Positions 1 through 7,916 of a DNA stretch of 64,000 nucleotides are shown here, in pieces (positions within the stretch are counted from its first letter, which is position 1; every line of letters starts with the position of its first letter). The stretch spans positions 62,001 to 126,000 of the forward strand of contig JAPZRU010000018.1 in the NCBI GenBank assembly GCA_027531255.1. Direction: 5' to 3'. This stretch comes from Steroidobacteraceae bacterium (lineage in GTDB: Bacteria; Pseudomonadota; Gammaproteobacteria; Steroidobacterales; Steroidobacteraceae). The notes beneath the pieces are model-generated. The model made no database searches, was not told the origin of the DNA, and saw only the letters and a program-made list of their open reading frames with translations. The position numbers and the translations under genes are program-made.

Positions 1-1
1 C

Positions 2-2581
2 AAGACCAAGACGGACTTCGAGGGCATCGACATCCGGGCCGGCTACTCGAACCATCTCGAGCTGTGGGACGCCCGCGAGTACAACCTCTCGGCGGCGCTC
101 GGCGGCAACTTCGCCGACGGCCGCGGCAACGCGATCCTCGGCTTCGAGTTCGCCCAGCGCGACGGCCTGATCAAGAGCCAGCGGCCGTTCTCCGCGATCG
201 CGACTCAGACCACCGGCGCGATCCCCGAGGGCGTGGTCCGGCCGAACCCGAGCAACAACTTCAGCCAGGCGGCCGTGAACCAGGTGTTCGCGCAGTACGG
301 TGTCGCCGCCGGCGCGGTGAACGCCGCTGTCAGCTCGCTAGGCCTGAACACCGACGGAACCCTGTTCTCGCTCGGCACCTTCAACAGCCCGCTGGACGTC
401 CAGAACTTCCGCTATCCGATCGACCTCGCGGTCAACACGCGGTTCTTCCCGGACTTCTACAGCTACAACTTCGATGCTGTGAACATCCTGACCCTGCCGA
501 ACAAGCGGCGCAGCTTCATGGCCAAGTTCGACTACGAGCTCGGCGGCGGCGTCGAGGCCTTCGCGCTGGTCGGCTGGACCGAGTACGACTCCACGACGGC
601 GATCGCGCCGACGCCGGTACCGACCGGCACCGGCACCGAGAACCCGGCCGGCGTCAACGGCGTCGTCGACCCGTTCCGGCCGAAGTCGAACCTGGTCGCG
701 GCGAACCAGAGCGTCCCGGGCAGCCTCGTGGTGCCGGCGACGAATCCGTTCATCCCGGCCGACCTGCGCACGGTCCTCGCCTCGCGTACCGGCGACGACC
801 CGCGTCTCGTCGGCGCCGGCGCGGCCGAGCCGTTCCTGATGGGCACGCGCACGCTGCCGCTCGGCCTGCGCGAGAGCCTCTACAACTTCTCGGTCACGCA
901 GTACACGCTGGGCTTCCGCGGCGACCTGCCGGTCGGCGAGGGCTGGCGCTGGGAGTTCTCGGCCAACGAGGGCCGCACCGAGGAAGACCAGATCCAGACC
1001 GGCAACGTCAACGCGCAGAACATGCAGGCGCTGCTCGAGTCCCCGACCGGCAGCGTCGGCGGCTGCACCTACAACCCGTTCGGCCGCAACGACCTGTCCG
1101 AGGCCTGCAAGTCCTTCCTGCGCGCCGAGGGCGGCATCTCCCGCGAGTTCCGCCAGCGCATCCTGCAGGGCTTCGTGACGGGCAACGTCGCGGAACTGCC
1201 GGCCGGCGACGTCGGGGTGGTGCTCGGCGCCGAGTGGCGCGGCTTCACGTACGCGTTCAACCCCGGCGCGGCCTCGGGCGCGATCTACGGCTTCAACTCG
1301 CAGTCCCCGGCGCGCGGCAAGAACTCGTTCAAGGACGTGTTCACCGAGCTCTACGTGCCGATCCTCAAGGACGCGCCGTTCGCGCAGGTGCTCGACCTCA
1401 CGCTGGGCTACCGCCAGTCGCAGGCCGACTTCCGCGACCTGCGCCGCAACACGGCCGGTGACAACACCAGCGACTCCTACAAGGTCGAGCTGAGCTGGCA
1501 GCCGCTGGACTACCTGCGCGGCCGCGCTTCGTACCAGCGGGCGGTCCGTTCGCCGAACTTCGGCGAGCTGTTCGACGGCAACACGTCGGCACCGCAGTAC
1601 TTCGACCCTTGCTCGAGCGAGAGTGCGATCCGGCGCGGCGCCAACGCCGCGCAGGTGCAGGCGCTCTGCGTCGCGACGGGCGTCGGCGCCGCGGCGTACC
1701 CGAACTTCGCGGCCACGCCGGGCGGCCAGATCACCACGCAGGTGACGGGCAACACCGAGCTCAACCCGGAGAAGGCGGACACGATCACGTTCGGCGTCGT
1801 GTTCAACTCACCGTGGGGCGGTGCGCTCGAGCGCCTGACCGCGTCGCTCGACTACTACTCGATCGAGATCGACGGCGCGATCCTGACGCCCGACCCGAAC
1901 CTGTTCGTGGCGGACTGCTACAACTACTTCGGCAACAACCCGACCTACTCGGCCACCTACGCGGCCTGCCAGCAGGTGATCCGCAGCGCGAACAACATCT
2001 CGCGCATCAACGGCGCGCCGGGCGTGGTGCCGTTCCCGGGCGTCAACGCGACGACGATCGCGACCGACGGCATCGACCTGCAGGTCGACTACGGCATCGG
2101 CATGCCGGCGCTGTTCGGCCAGGAGAGCGACCTGCGGCTGAACCTGCTGGTCAACTACCTGCTGAGCTTCGAGCGCCAGGACCGGCCGTCGGTGCCGAAG
2201 ATCGACTACGCGGGTTCGGTCTCGTACTTCGGACAGGACCTCGGCACGAGCTTCCCGGAACTCAAGGCCAACCTGACGGCGGGCTACCGCGTCGGCCCGG
2301 TGTCGGCGGACGTCCGGCTGCGCTTCATCGACAGCATGGTCAACCGTGCGTCGCTGCAGTTCGCCGGCCAGCCGACCTTCACCGGCGTGCCGTCGATGAC
2401 GTACGTCGACCTCGGCCTGACCTGGCGCTTCATGGAAGGCGCGTCGATCCGCGTCGGCATCAACAACCTGACCGACAAGGAGCCGCCGCTGTACTCGCCG
2501 AACGTGCAGTCGGGCACCGACCCGTCGCTCTACGACGTGATCGGGCGCCGGATCTTCGGCCAGGTGAACTTCAAGTTCTGA
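2..2581 (+). CDS. TonB-dependent receptor, 3' part
   Basis: The frame is open from the window edge, so the signal peptide, TonB box and plug are missing or only partly present; about 859 residues are visible. The sequence has the alternating aromatic/polar pattern of outer-membrane beta-strands, loops rich in N, G and T, paired cysteines in loops, a late stretch reading SIRVGINNLTDKEPP typical of the last barrel strands of the family, and a terminal phenylalanine (QVNFKF) used for barrel insertion. Such receptors bind a substrate at the surface and import it using TonB-ExbBD energy. The substrate (siderophore, glycan, peptide or other) cannot be told from the sequence. A strong intrinsic terminator follows 27 bp after the stop, so transcription probably ends here. 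Confidence 0.93.
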   Translation, partial: KTKTDFEGIDIRAGYSNHLELWDAREYNLSAALGGNFADGRGNAILGFEFAQRDGLIKSQRPFSAIATQTTGAIPEGVVRPNPSNNFSQAAVNQVFAQYGVAAGAVNAAVSSLGLNTDGTLFSLGTFNSPLDVQNFRYPIDLAVNTRFFPDFYSYNFDAVNILTLPNKRRSFMAKFDYELGGGVEAFALVGWTEYDSTTAIAPTPVPTGTGTENPAGVNGVVDPFRPKSNLVAANQSVPGSLVVPATNPFIPADLRTVLASRTGDDPRLVGAGAAEPFLMGTRTLPLGLRESLYNFSVTQYTLGFRGDLPVGEGWRWEFSANEGRTEEDQIQTGNVNAQNMQALLESPTGSVGGCTYNPFGRNDLSEACKSFLRAEGGISREFRQRILQGFVTGNVAELPAGDVGVVLGAEWRGFTYAFNPGAASGAIYGFNSQSPARGKNSFKDVFTELYVPILKDAPFAQVLDLTLGYRQSQADFRDLRRNTAGDNTSDSYKVELSWQPLDYLRGRASYQRAVRSPNFGELFDGNTSAPQYFDPCSSESAIRRGANAAQVQALCVATGVGAAAYPNFAATPGGQITTQVTGNTELNPEKADTITFGVVFNSPWGGALERLTASLDYYSIEIDGAILTPDPNLFVADCYNYFGNNPTYSATYAACQQVIRSANNISRINGAPGVVPFPGVNATTIATDGIDLQVDYGIGMPALFGQESDLRLNLLVNYLLSFERQDRPSVPKIDYAGSVSYFGQDLGTSFPELKANLTAGYRVGPVSADVRLRFIDSMVNRASLQFAGQPTFTGVPSMTYVDLGLTWRFMEGASIRVGINNLTDKEPPLYSPNVQSGTDPSLYDVIGRRIFGQVNFKF

Positions 2582-2607
2582 TCGATCTTCCCGGCGACGG
2601 GAACCTC

Positions 2608-2641
2608 GGGGGCGGCAGGCAACTGCCGCCCCCATTTTCTT
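2608..2641 (+). terminator. Rho-independent terminator after TonB-dependent receptor
   Basis: An 11-bp perfect GC-rich stem (GGGGGCGGCAG pairing with CTGCCGCCCCC) closes a GCAA tetraloop and is followed by a T-rich tract (ATTTTCTT). This is the clearest intrinsic terminator in the window and separates the receptor from the downstream genes. Confidence 0.9.
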
Positions 2642-2713
2642 GCCCGCCCGCGAGGGCGGCGAGATCCACGGAACGGCTTGCGTCGCGGCCGGGTTCTGCG
2701 GTTCGATGATTTC

Positions 2714-4309
2714 ATGCGCCAGCGCCGCCCCCCCTCGTGTCCAGACGCTCGTCCGCCGAATGCCGCACGGCTGGCGAGCGCGTTCGCTGCGGCTGCACTT
2801 GCGGCGGTGGCATCCTCCGCGACGGTAATCGCTGCGACCGCACCCGCCGCGAATGCGCAGGCTGCCCCGGTCGCGCCTGCGGGGCCCGCATCGCGGCCCG
2901 CACCCGTATCCGCATCCGCCGCCGCCACGCCCGCGGCCGCCCCGGCGGGGCCCACGTCGGCCGAGCGCTTCGGCCGGCTGCGCGACGCCCACGCCGCGCA
3001 ACGGTGGCTCGAGGTGCTGGAGGAGTCGATACCGGTCGCCACGGCACTGGCGCGCGACGGCAAGGCCGAGAGCGTCGAGATGAGCGAGGTTCTGCTAATG
3101 CGCGGCGATGCGCTGCGGGTCGCCGGCGATGCGGCCGCTGCCCATGCGAGCTACCGCGCGAGCCTCGACGCCGCCGAGCGCGCCGCGGGGCCGCAGGGTA
3201 CGGCCCTGCTGCTGCCGCTCGAGCGGCTCGCGGACGCGGCCCGGGCCGCCGGCCTCCGGGAAGAGGAAGTCGAACTGGTCGCCCGCTCGCTCGCGATCCT
3301 GCGGCGCCGGGACGGGCTGCGGACGGCGGGCACCGACGAGCTGCAGGGGCGCCTGATCGACGGGCTCGCGGCGCTCGGTCGCTTCGACGCGGCCGAGCGC
3401 GAAGCGCTGACGCAGCTGCGGGCGGCGGAGAGCCGCTACGGCACCGATTCGCCCGCGCTGCTCCCGGCGCTCGACGCGGTCGCCACGCTCTACTCGAGTT
3501 TCGCCGCCGGCGCGCAGGCGCGCCCGCATCTCGAGCGGATGGTGCGGCTGCTCGAGACCGGCGGCTCGCCGGACGATCCCCGGCTGCTCAAGCCGCTGCT
3601 CGGCCTCTCGCGCAGCCACGCGCTCGAGTACCGCTTCGGGATCGTGGACCCGCGGACGATGTCGGTGCACGCCGACCGGACGGCCGACGTGCGTCGCCCG
3701 GTCGAGAATGCGTTCGCGCCGCCACTCTGCGTGACGGACCCGCGCACCGGCCTGCCCGTCTGCCAGCAGGTGCCGACCCCGTTCACGCGGCCCAACCTGC
3801 CGCCGCGGCTGTCGACCGACGGCGAGGCGCCGTTGCTCCGGGCCTTGCGGATCGCCGAGGCGCAGCCGAGCGTGACGCCGTTCCAGCGCGGCGTCGTGCA
3901 CGTGGAGGCCGGCGACTGGTTCCTGCTGCGGGGCGAGGCCGCGCGCGCCCACGAGCACTACCGCAAGGCGTGGACGCTGCTGGCCGATCCGGCGGGGCGC
4001 CCGACCGGTTTCGAAAACCCGCTGCGCGCGCCTCGCCAGCTGCTGTACCGACGCCCGGCGTCGACCCAGGACTTCGCACACCTGCCGGCCGGCAAGTTCA
4101 CGGTGCAGAGCGTGGTGACGGAGTTCACCGTGCGACCGGACGGCCGCGTCGGCGACGTTCGCACCGTGGAGGAGAACACCAACCTGCGGCGGCTCGAGGA
4201 CGCCCGCGCGGCGGTGCGAGGCGCGGTGTTCGCACCGCGTCTCGAGAACGGCGAGCCGGTGGCGACCGAGGGCGTGCGGATCGTCGAGAACTTTCCGGTC
4301 CCGCGCTGA
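2714..4309 (+). CDS. TPR-like periplasmic protein with C-terminal TonB-like domain
   Basis: About 531 residues. The start at 2714 gives a short basic N-terminus, then an Ala-rich hydrophobic stretch ending near residue 45, consistent with export; an in-frame ATG at 2678 is possible but would put extra charged sequence before the signal. Residues about 75-270 are alanine-rich helical repeats resembling tetratricopeptides (for example GDALRVAGDAAAAHASYRAS). The last about 70 residues (FTVQSVVTEFTVRPDGRVG ... VVREAVF-like) resemble the TonB C-terminal fold found in stand-alone periplasmic proteins of this lineage. No proline-rich TonB spacer is present, so a role as a true energy transducer is doubtful. 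It sits next to the TonB-dependent receptor, but a terminator separates them. Function unknown. Confidence 0.75.
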   Translation: MRQRRPPSCPDARPPNAARLASAFAAAALAAVASSATVIAATAPAANAQAAPVAPAGPASRPAPVSASAAATPAAAPAGPTSAERFGRLRDAHAAQRWLEVLEESIPVATALARDGKAESVEMSEVLLMRGDALRVAGDAAAAHASYRASLDAAERAAGPQGTALLLPLERLADAARAAGLREEEVELVARSLAILRRRDGLRTAGTDELQGRLIDGLAALGRFDAAEREALTQLRAAESRYGTDSPALLPALDAVATLYSSFAAGAQARPHLERMVRLLETGGSPDDPRLLKPLLGLSRSHALEYRFGIVDPRTMSVHADRTADVRRPVENAFAPPLCVTDPRTGLPVCQQVPTPFTRPNLPPRLSTDGEAPLLRALRIAEAQPSVTPFQRGVVHVEAGDWFLLRGEAARAHEHYRKAWTLLADPAGRPTGFENPLRAPRQLLYRRPASTQDFAHLPAGKFTVQSVVTEFTVRPDGRVGDVRTVEENTNLRRLEDARAAVRGAVFAPRLENGEPVATEGVRIVENFPVPR

Positions 4310-4433
4310 ACTCCGCCCGCGCCGCGCGCCGCTCGAGATCCGGCGCACCGAAACGAGTGCCGCGCATCGGCATCGGCAGCGACCGTGGTAGCCTCCGGCC
4401 GAGCGGGCCCGTCGCCCGCGACGGAGGCATGCC

Positions 4434-4727
4434 ATGCAACCGTTCGAACATCCGCGTGTTTCGAGCCTGGTTCCGGTCGTCGCGGCCTGCGCACTGACGA
4501 CCGGGTGCGCCGCGAAGCCGCCGGCGGACGCGCCGGCCTGGCGGCAGGTCGCGCCGGACCCGCAGCGCATCGCCGCCAACCTGCGGTGGAACGAGGTCTG
4601 CGGCTACGAGACGCCGTCGCGCACCCGGTTCCCGGAGTGGGTCTGCAGGACCCGCGAACAGGCGGCGCGACAGGAGCAGCAGGCGGTGGACCTGCTGCGC
4701 AACTGGCAGCGTGGCCACGGCGGCTGA
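4434..4727 (+). CDS. Small putative lipoprotein
   Basis: 97 residues. A hydrophobic N-terminal segment ends in a lipobox (ALTTGC, cysteine near residue 25), followed by a short polar domain with two further cysteines (NEVCGYE, EWVCRTRE) and a charged C-terminus. A clear Shine-Dalgarno GGAGG lies at 4423-4427, 6 nt before the ATG. The gene overlaps the next one by 17 bp in another frame, suggesting co-expression with the oxygenase. No family recognised. Confidence 0.7.
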   Translation: MQPFEHPRVSSLVPVVAACALTTGCAAKPPADAPAWRQVAPDPQRIAANLRWNEVCGYETPSRTRFPEWVCRTREQAARQEQQAVDLLRNWQRGHGG

Positions 4728-5493
4728 GCCCACCGGCGAAGGCGCGGCCGGCGAGGGCGAGGCTGCGCGCGCGACCGACGCGCGCCTCGCGATCGACCCG
4801 AGAGTCGACGTCCCGCTGGTCGCGCAGCTGTACCGCGAGCGCGGTCGCGTCCACGTGCCGGGCTTCCTCGCGCCGGCCGCGGCCGCGGCCGTCCACGCCG
4901 CGCTCGAGCGCGACACGCCGTGGTCGGTCAGCGCGAACGAGGGCGAACGCAACTTCACGGTGCGCGTCGAGGCGTTCGCCCAGCTCGCGCCCGAGGCGCG
5001 CGCGGGCTTCGAGGCACGGGTTCTGGCCAACGCCGCGCGCGGTTTCCAGTACTACTACAAGAACTTCCCGATCCACGACGAGTACGCGGCCGGCCGGTTC
5101 CGCGATCACCTGCTGATGCGCGTCTACGAGTTCCTGAACTCGAGCGCGTTCCTCGATTTCGCGCGCACCGTGACCGGACGCCCCGACGCGACGCACGTGG
5201 ATGCGCAGGCGACGCTGTTCGAGAAGGGCCACTTCCTGACGCGGCACGACGACCGCGACGACCGGAAGCGGCGGATCGCCGCCTACGTGCTGAACCTCAC
5301 GCCGGCCTGGCAGGCCGACTGGGGCGGGCTGCTGGCGTTCCTCGACCCGGACGGCCACGTCGCCGAGGCCTACACGCCGGCGTTCAACGCGCTGAACCTG
5401 CTGCGCGTGCCGCAGCCCCACGCGGTCACGTGCGTCGCGCCGTTCGCACCGGCGGGGCGCTACAGCATCACCGGCTGGATCCGCGCGGACTGA
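4711..5493 (+). CDS. 2OG-Fe(II) oxygenase, prolyl-hydroxylase-like
   Basis: 260 residues from a GTG start inside the preceding gene. The double-stranded beta-helix signature is complete: iron ligands H179-x-D181 in FLTRHDDRDD, a distal histidine at 237 (VPQPHAVTCV) and R250 (GRYSITGW) placed 13 residues later, as expected for the 2-oxoglutarate salt bridge. This is the pattern of prolyl 4-hydroxylase-type enzymes that couple decarboxylation of 2-oxoglutarate to hydroxylation of a protein or small molecule. No signal peptide, so cytoplasmic. It is the first of three oxygenase genes in a row, all on the same strand. The substrate cannot be read from the sequence. Confidence 0.88.
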   Translation: MATAAEPTGEGAAGEGEAARATDARLAIDPRVDVPLVAQLYRERGRVHVPGFLAPAAAAAVHAALERDTPWSVSANEGERNFTVRVEAFAQLAPEARAGFEARVLANAARGFQYYYKNFPIHDEYAAGRFRDHLLMRVYEFLNSSAFLDFARTVTGRPDATHVDAQATLFEKGHFLTRHDDRDDRKRRIAAYVLNLTPAWQADWGGLLAFLDPDGHVAEAYTPAFNALNLLRVPQPHAVTCVAPFAPAGRYSITGWIRAD

Positions 5494-5518
5494 CCGTTCG
5501 CGCCCGCAGGCCGTGGCC

Positions 5519-5524
5519 TACAAT
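5519..5524 (+). promoter_or_regulatory. -10 box (TACAAT), leaderless start likely
   Basis: TACAAT lies exactly 6 nt before the GTG at 5531, so the expected transcription start falls on the start codon. No good -35 or Shine-Dalgarno is seen. This supports 5531 over the in-frame GTG at 5513 as the start of the next gene. Confidence 0.45.
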
Positions 5525-5530
5525 GGCGCG

Positions 5531-6196
5531 GTGTCCGCCCCCGCCCCGCTCCGCATCGCGCCGATCTTCGCCGCCCCGTTCGCCTCGGCCGTCCCGGCCG
5601 GCGCGGCGGAGCTCAACGCCGAGCTCGCGCCGCTGCTGATCGCGCGCGCGACGGAAGCCTGGCGCGATCCGGCGGCGCCCCTGGACCCCGGCCGCTTCGA
5701 GAGCCGGCCCGACCTGTTCCAGTGGCCGGAGCCCGCCGTCGCGCGCCTGCGGGAGATGCTGCTCGAGCACGTCGGGCGCGTGGCCGCCGAACTGTCCGGC
5801 TTCGGCGCCGCCGAGGCGGCCGCGCTGCGGCTGCAGGCGAAGGCGTGGTTCGGCCTGGTGCGCCCGGGCGGCGCGGTGCCCGCGCGCCAGCACGCGATGG
5901 CGTCCTGGTGCGCGCTGTACTGCGTGCAGTCCACCGACGCACCGGCGGAGCGCCTCGATGCAGGCTCGTTGCGGCTGTACGACCCGCGCCTCGGCAATGC
6001 GTACCTGGACGCGGGGAACGGCCGGCTGCGGATGCCTTACGGGCACGGCCACTTCGGGGCACGCCAGTCGCCGGGCCAGCTGTCGATCTTCCCTGCCCAC
6101 CTGCTCCACGAGATCGCGCCACTGCCGGAGTCCTGCACCCGGCCGCTCGTGTACGTCGGTGCGACGTTCCGCTTCGCGCTCGCGGAGGGCGCGTGA
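5531..6196 (+). CDS. Putative 2OG-Fe(II) oxygenase, TIGR02466-like, copy 1
   Basis: About 221 residues. It is a paralogue of the next gene: the same order of blocks is seen (N-terminal IFAAPF, FQWPEP, MASWCALYCVQS, LYDPR, GQLSIFPAHLLHEI, TRPLVYVGATFRF). The family folds as a 2-oxoglutarate/iron oxygenase. The distal histidine (LLHEI) and the arginine after it are kept, but the block reading AHNHPM in copy 2 reads ARQHAM here (R119, H121), so one candidate iron-binding histidine has become arginine. The protein may be inactive, use altered ligands, or serve as a partner subunit. The start 5531 is preferred; 5513 is an alternative. Its stop overlaps the next start (GTGA), which implies translational coupling. 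Confidence 0.75.
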   Translation: MSAPAPLRIAPIFAAPFASAVPAGAAELNAELAPLLIARATEAWRDPAAPLDPGRFESRPDLFQWPEPAVARLREMLLEHVGRVAAELSGFGAAEAAALRLQAKAWFGLVRPGGAVPARQHAMASWCALYCVQSTDAPAERLDAGSLRLYDPRLGNAYLDAGNGRLRMPYGHGHFGARQSPGQLSIFPAHLLHEIAPLPESCTRPLVYVGATFRFALAEGA

Positions 6197-6897
6197 GCGC
6201 GGCTTCGCAGCCGTCGGCCGCGTCGACTGCGTCGACGTCGTCTTCGGCGTCGTCCGCCTCGCCGGAGCTCCAGCCGCTGTTCGCAGTGCCGTTCGCCACG
6301 ACGCGGCTCGCGGACTGCGCGGCGCTGAACACCGAACTCGAGTCCCTGTTCCTGGCCCGCGAGACCGATGATTGGCGCAACCCGGTGCCCACCCACCGCC
6401 CGCAGCGCGAGCTGTTCGAGAGCGCCTTCGACCTGTTCGCCTGGCGGGAACCCTGCGTCGCGCGGCTCCGCGACTTCGTGTTCGACGCGGTCGGGCGCGT
6501 GGCCGCCGCTGCGGCTGGCGTGCCGCTGCAGCGGTTCGCGGGACTGCGCCTGCACCACCACGCCTGGTTCCACGTGACGCGTCGCGGCGGTTCGTTCGTC
6601 GCGCACAATCATCCGATGGCGTCGTGGTCGGCGGTGTACTGCGTGCGGGCCGGAGAAGCGCCCGCCGACCGGCCCGAGAGCGGCCTGCTGCGGTTCCTCG
6701 ATCCTCGCGGCGGCGCCGGGGCGTTCGTCGACGCGGCGAACGCGGCGCTGCGGTCGCCGTGGCGCGTGGGCGCCCACGATGTGCGACTCGAGGCTGGCCA
6801 ACTGGTCGTGTTCCCCGCGTACCTCGTGCACGAGGTCACGCCGTTCCACGGCTCGGACACCCGCATCACCGTTGCCGCGAACTGCTGGTTCGCGTGA
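6193..6897 (+). CDS. Putative 2OG-Fe(II) oxygenase, TIGR02466-like, copy 2
   Basis: About 234 residues from a GTG overlapping the previous stop. A Ser/Ala-rich N-terminus (residues 2-23) precedes a domain with VAHNHPMASWSAVYCV (H138, H140), LRFLDPRGG, GQLVVFPAYLVHEV and TRITVAANCWFA, matching the histidine, distal histidine and arginine elements of the putative oxygenase family TIGR02466. All candidate ligands missing from copy 1 are present here. It is probably a cytoplasmic hydroxylase of unknown substrate, expressed with copy 1. Family members are often found near TonB-dependent receptors and TPR proteins, as here, which hints at modification of an imported or secreted compound (inference). 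Confidence 0.78.
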   Translation: MSAASQPSAASTASTSSSASSASPELQPLFAVPFATTRLADCAALNTELESLFLARETDDWRNPVPTHRPQRELFESAFDLFAWREPCVARLRDFVFDAVGRVAAAAAGVPLQRFAGLRLHHHAWFHVTRRGGSFVAHNHPMASWSAVYCVRAGEAPADRPESGLLRFLDPRGGAGAFVDAANAALRSPWRVGAHDVRLEAGQLVVFPAYLVHEVTPFHGSDTRITVAANCWFA

Positions 6898-6939
6898 CGG
6901 CGCGCGGCGAGCCTGCCGGCGGAGGAGGCGATCGCGCTC

Positions 6940-7776
6940 GTGCTCGCGCTGTTCACCTTCCAGGTACTGCCGGTCAAGTACGCGGGACTCGCGCTGATCC
7001 TGCTCGGCGTGCTGATGCTCGTCGGCGAGGTGCTGGCCGCCGGCACCGGCGTGCTCGGACTCGGTGGCATCGCGGCGTTCGTGATCGGCTCGGTGATCCT
7101 GATCGACACCGACGCGCCCGGCTTCGGCGTCAGCCGGGCGCTGATCGAGCAGGTCGCCGGGGGCGACCTGCGGGCAGTAACGCTGGGCGTGCCGACGCAG
7201 GACGTGATCTCGCGCGACAACGTCTCGGTGAAGGTCAACGCGGTGATCTACTTCCGGATCGTCGACCCGGCGCGGTCGATCATCCAGGTCGCAAGCCCGT
7301 TCGAGGCGACGAGCCAGCTCGCGCAGACGACGCTGCGCTCGGTCCTCGGCCAGCACGAGCTCGACGAGATGCTCTCGCAGCGCGAACGGCTGAACGCGGA
7401 CATCCAGTCGATCCTCGACCAGCAGACCGAGGCCTGGGGCATCAAGGTCTCGAACGTCGAGTTGAAGCACGTCGACCTCGACGAGTCGATGGTGCGCGCG
7501 ATGGCGAAGCAGGCGGAGGCGGAGCGCACGCGGCGCACCAAGATCATCCACGCCGAGGGCGAGAAGCAGGCGGCTGCGCAGCTGGTCGAGCCGCTCGAGC
7601 GTCGCCGCGGCCTGCGGCGCGTCGTCGAGGCGCAGCCGCCCCGACTGCGCCGAGCGCGAAACTCGGCGACGCGATCGACGACCGCGATCGCGCCTGCATC
7701 GGGCACTCGCTGGAACTCGCCGAGACGGGCCGCGCGGCAGTCTGGACCAACCCGGCCACGGGCGTCGGTTACGTAG
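6940..7776 (+). CDS. NfeD-slipin chimera, probably a remnant
   Basis: An open frame of 278 codons made of three parts. Residues 1-69 match the membrane segment of NfeD proteins (QVLPVKYAGLALILLG, GVLGLGGIAAFVIGS, ILIDTDAPGFG). Residues 76-215 match the core of slipins (SPFH/stomatin family: DLRAVTLGVPTQDVISRDN, ATSQLAQTTLRSVLGQHELD, AKQAEAERTRR). Residues 216-278 are arginine-rich and resemble nothing. NfeD normally has an N-terminal serine-protease domain and a C-terminal OB domain, and slipin has an N-terminal membrane hairpin; all are absent, as is the slipin C-terminus. nfeD and slipin genes usually adjoin, so an in-frame deletion joining them is the simplest reading. GGAGGAGG at 6921 could serve as ribosome site for the GTG. 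Function doubtful. Confidence 0.6.
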   Translation: MLALFTFQVLPVKYAGLALILLGVLMLVGEVLAAGTGVLGLGGIAAFVIGSVILIDTDAPGFGVSRALIEQVAGGDLRAVTLGVPTQDVISRDNVSVKVNAVIYFRIVDPARSIIQVASPFEATSQLAQTTLRSVLGQHELDEMLSQRERLNADIQSILDQQTEAWGIKVSNVELKHVDLDESMVRAMAKQAEAERTRRTKIIHAEGEKQAAAQLVEPLERRRGLRRVVEAQPPRLRRARNSATRSTTAIAPASGTRWNSPRRAARQSGPTRPRASVT

Positions 7777-7910
7777 TCAGGCCGCTGCGCGACCTCGGCG
7801 GCGGCTCCCGCGAGTTCGAGCTGGTGGCGGAGCGCAACGGTCGCAAGCAGAAGGACGTGCTGCAGGCGTGCCGGGGCGACGGCGCCGCGTGGACCTTCCG
7901 CGCGCGCTGA
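7653..7910 (+). pseudogene. Fragment of RT0821/Lpp0805-type surface antigen
   Basis: In a different frame from the slipin piece, the translation from 7653 reads KLGDAIDDRDRACIGHSLEL, then AVWTNPATGVGYVVRPL and ends KDVLQACRGDGAAWTF before a TGA. This resembles the C-terminal domain of 17-kDa surface-antigen-like lipoproteins (pattern W-N-P-x-T-G-x-x-Y ... C-R-x-x-D-G-x-W). The usual signal peptide, lipobox and glycine-zipper are missing, and there is no start codon in context. It abuts the slipin remnant directly, so this is the third fragment of the same mosaic. The stop is 6 bp from the convergent pbpC stop. Confidence 0.5.
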
Positions 7911-7916
7911 ATCGGG

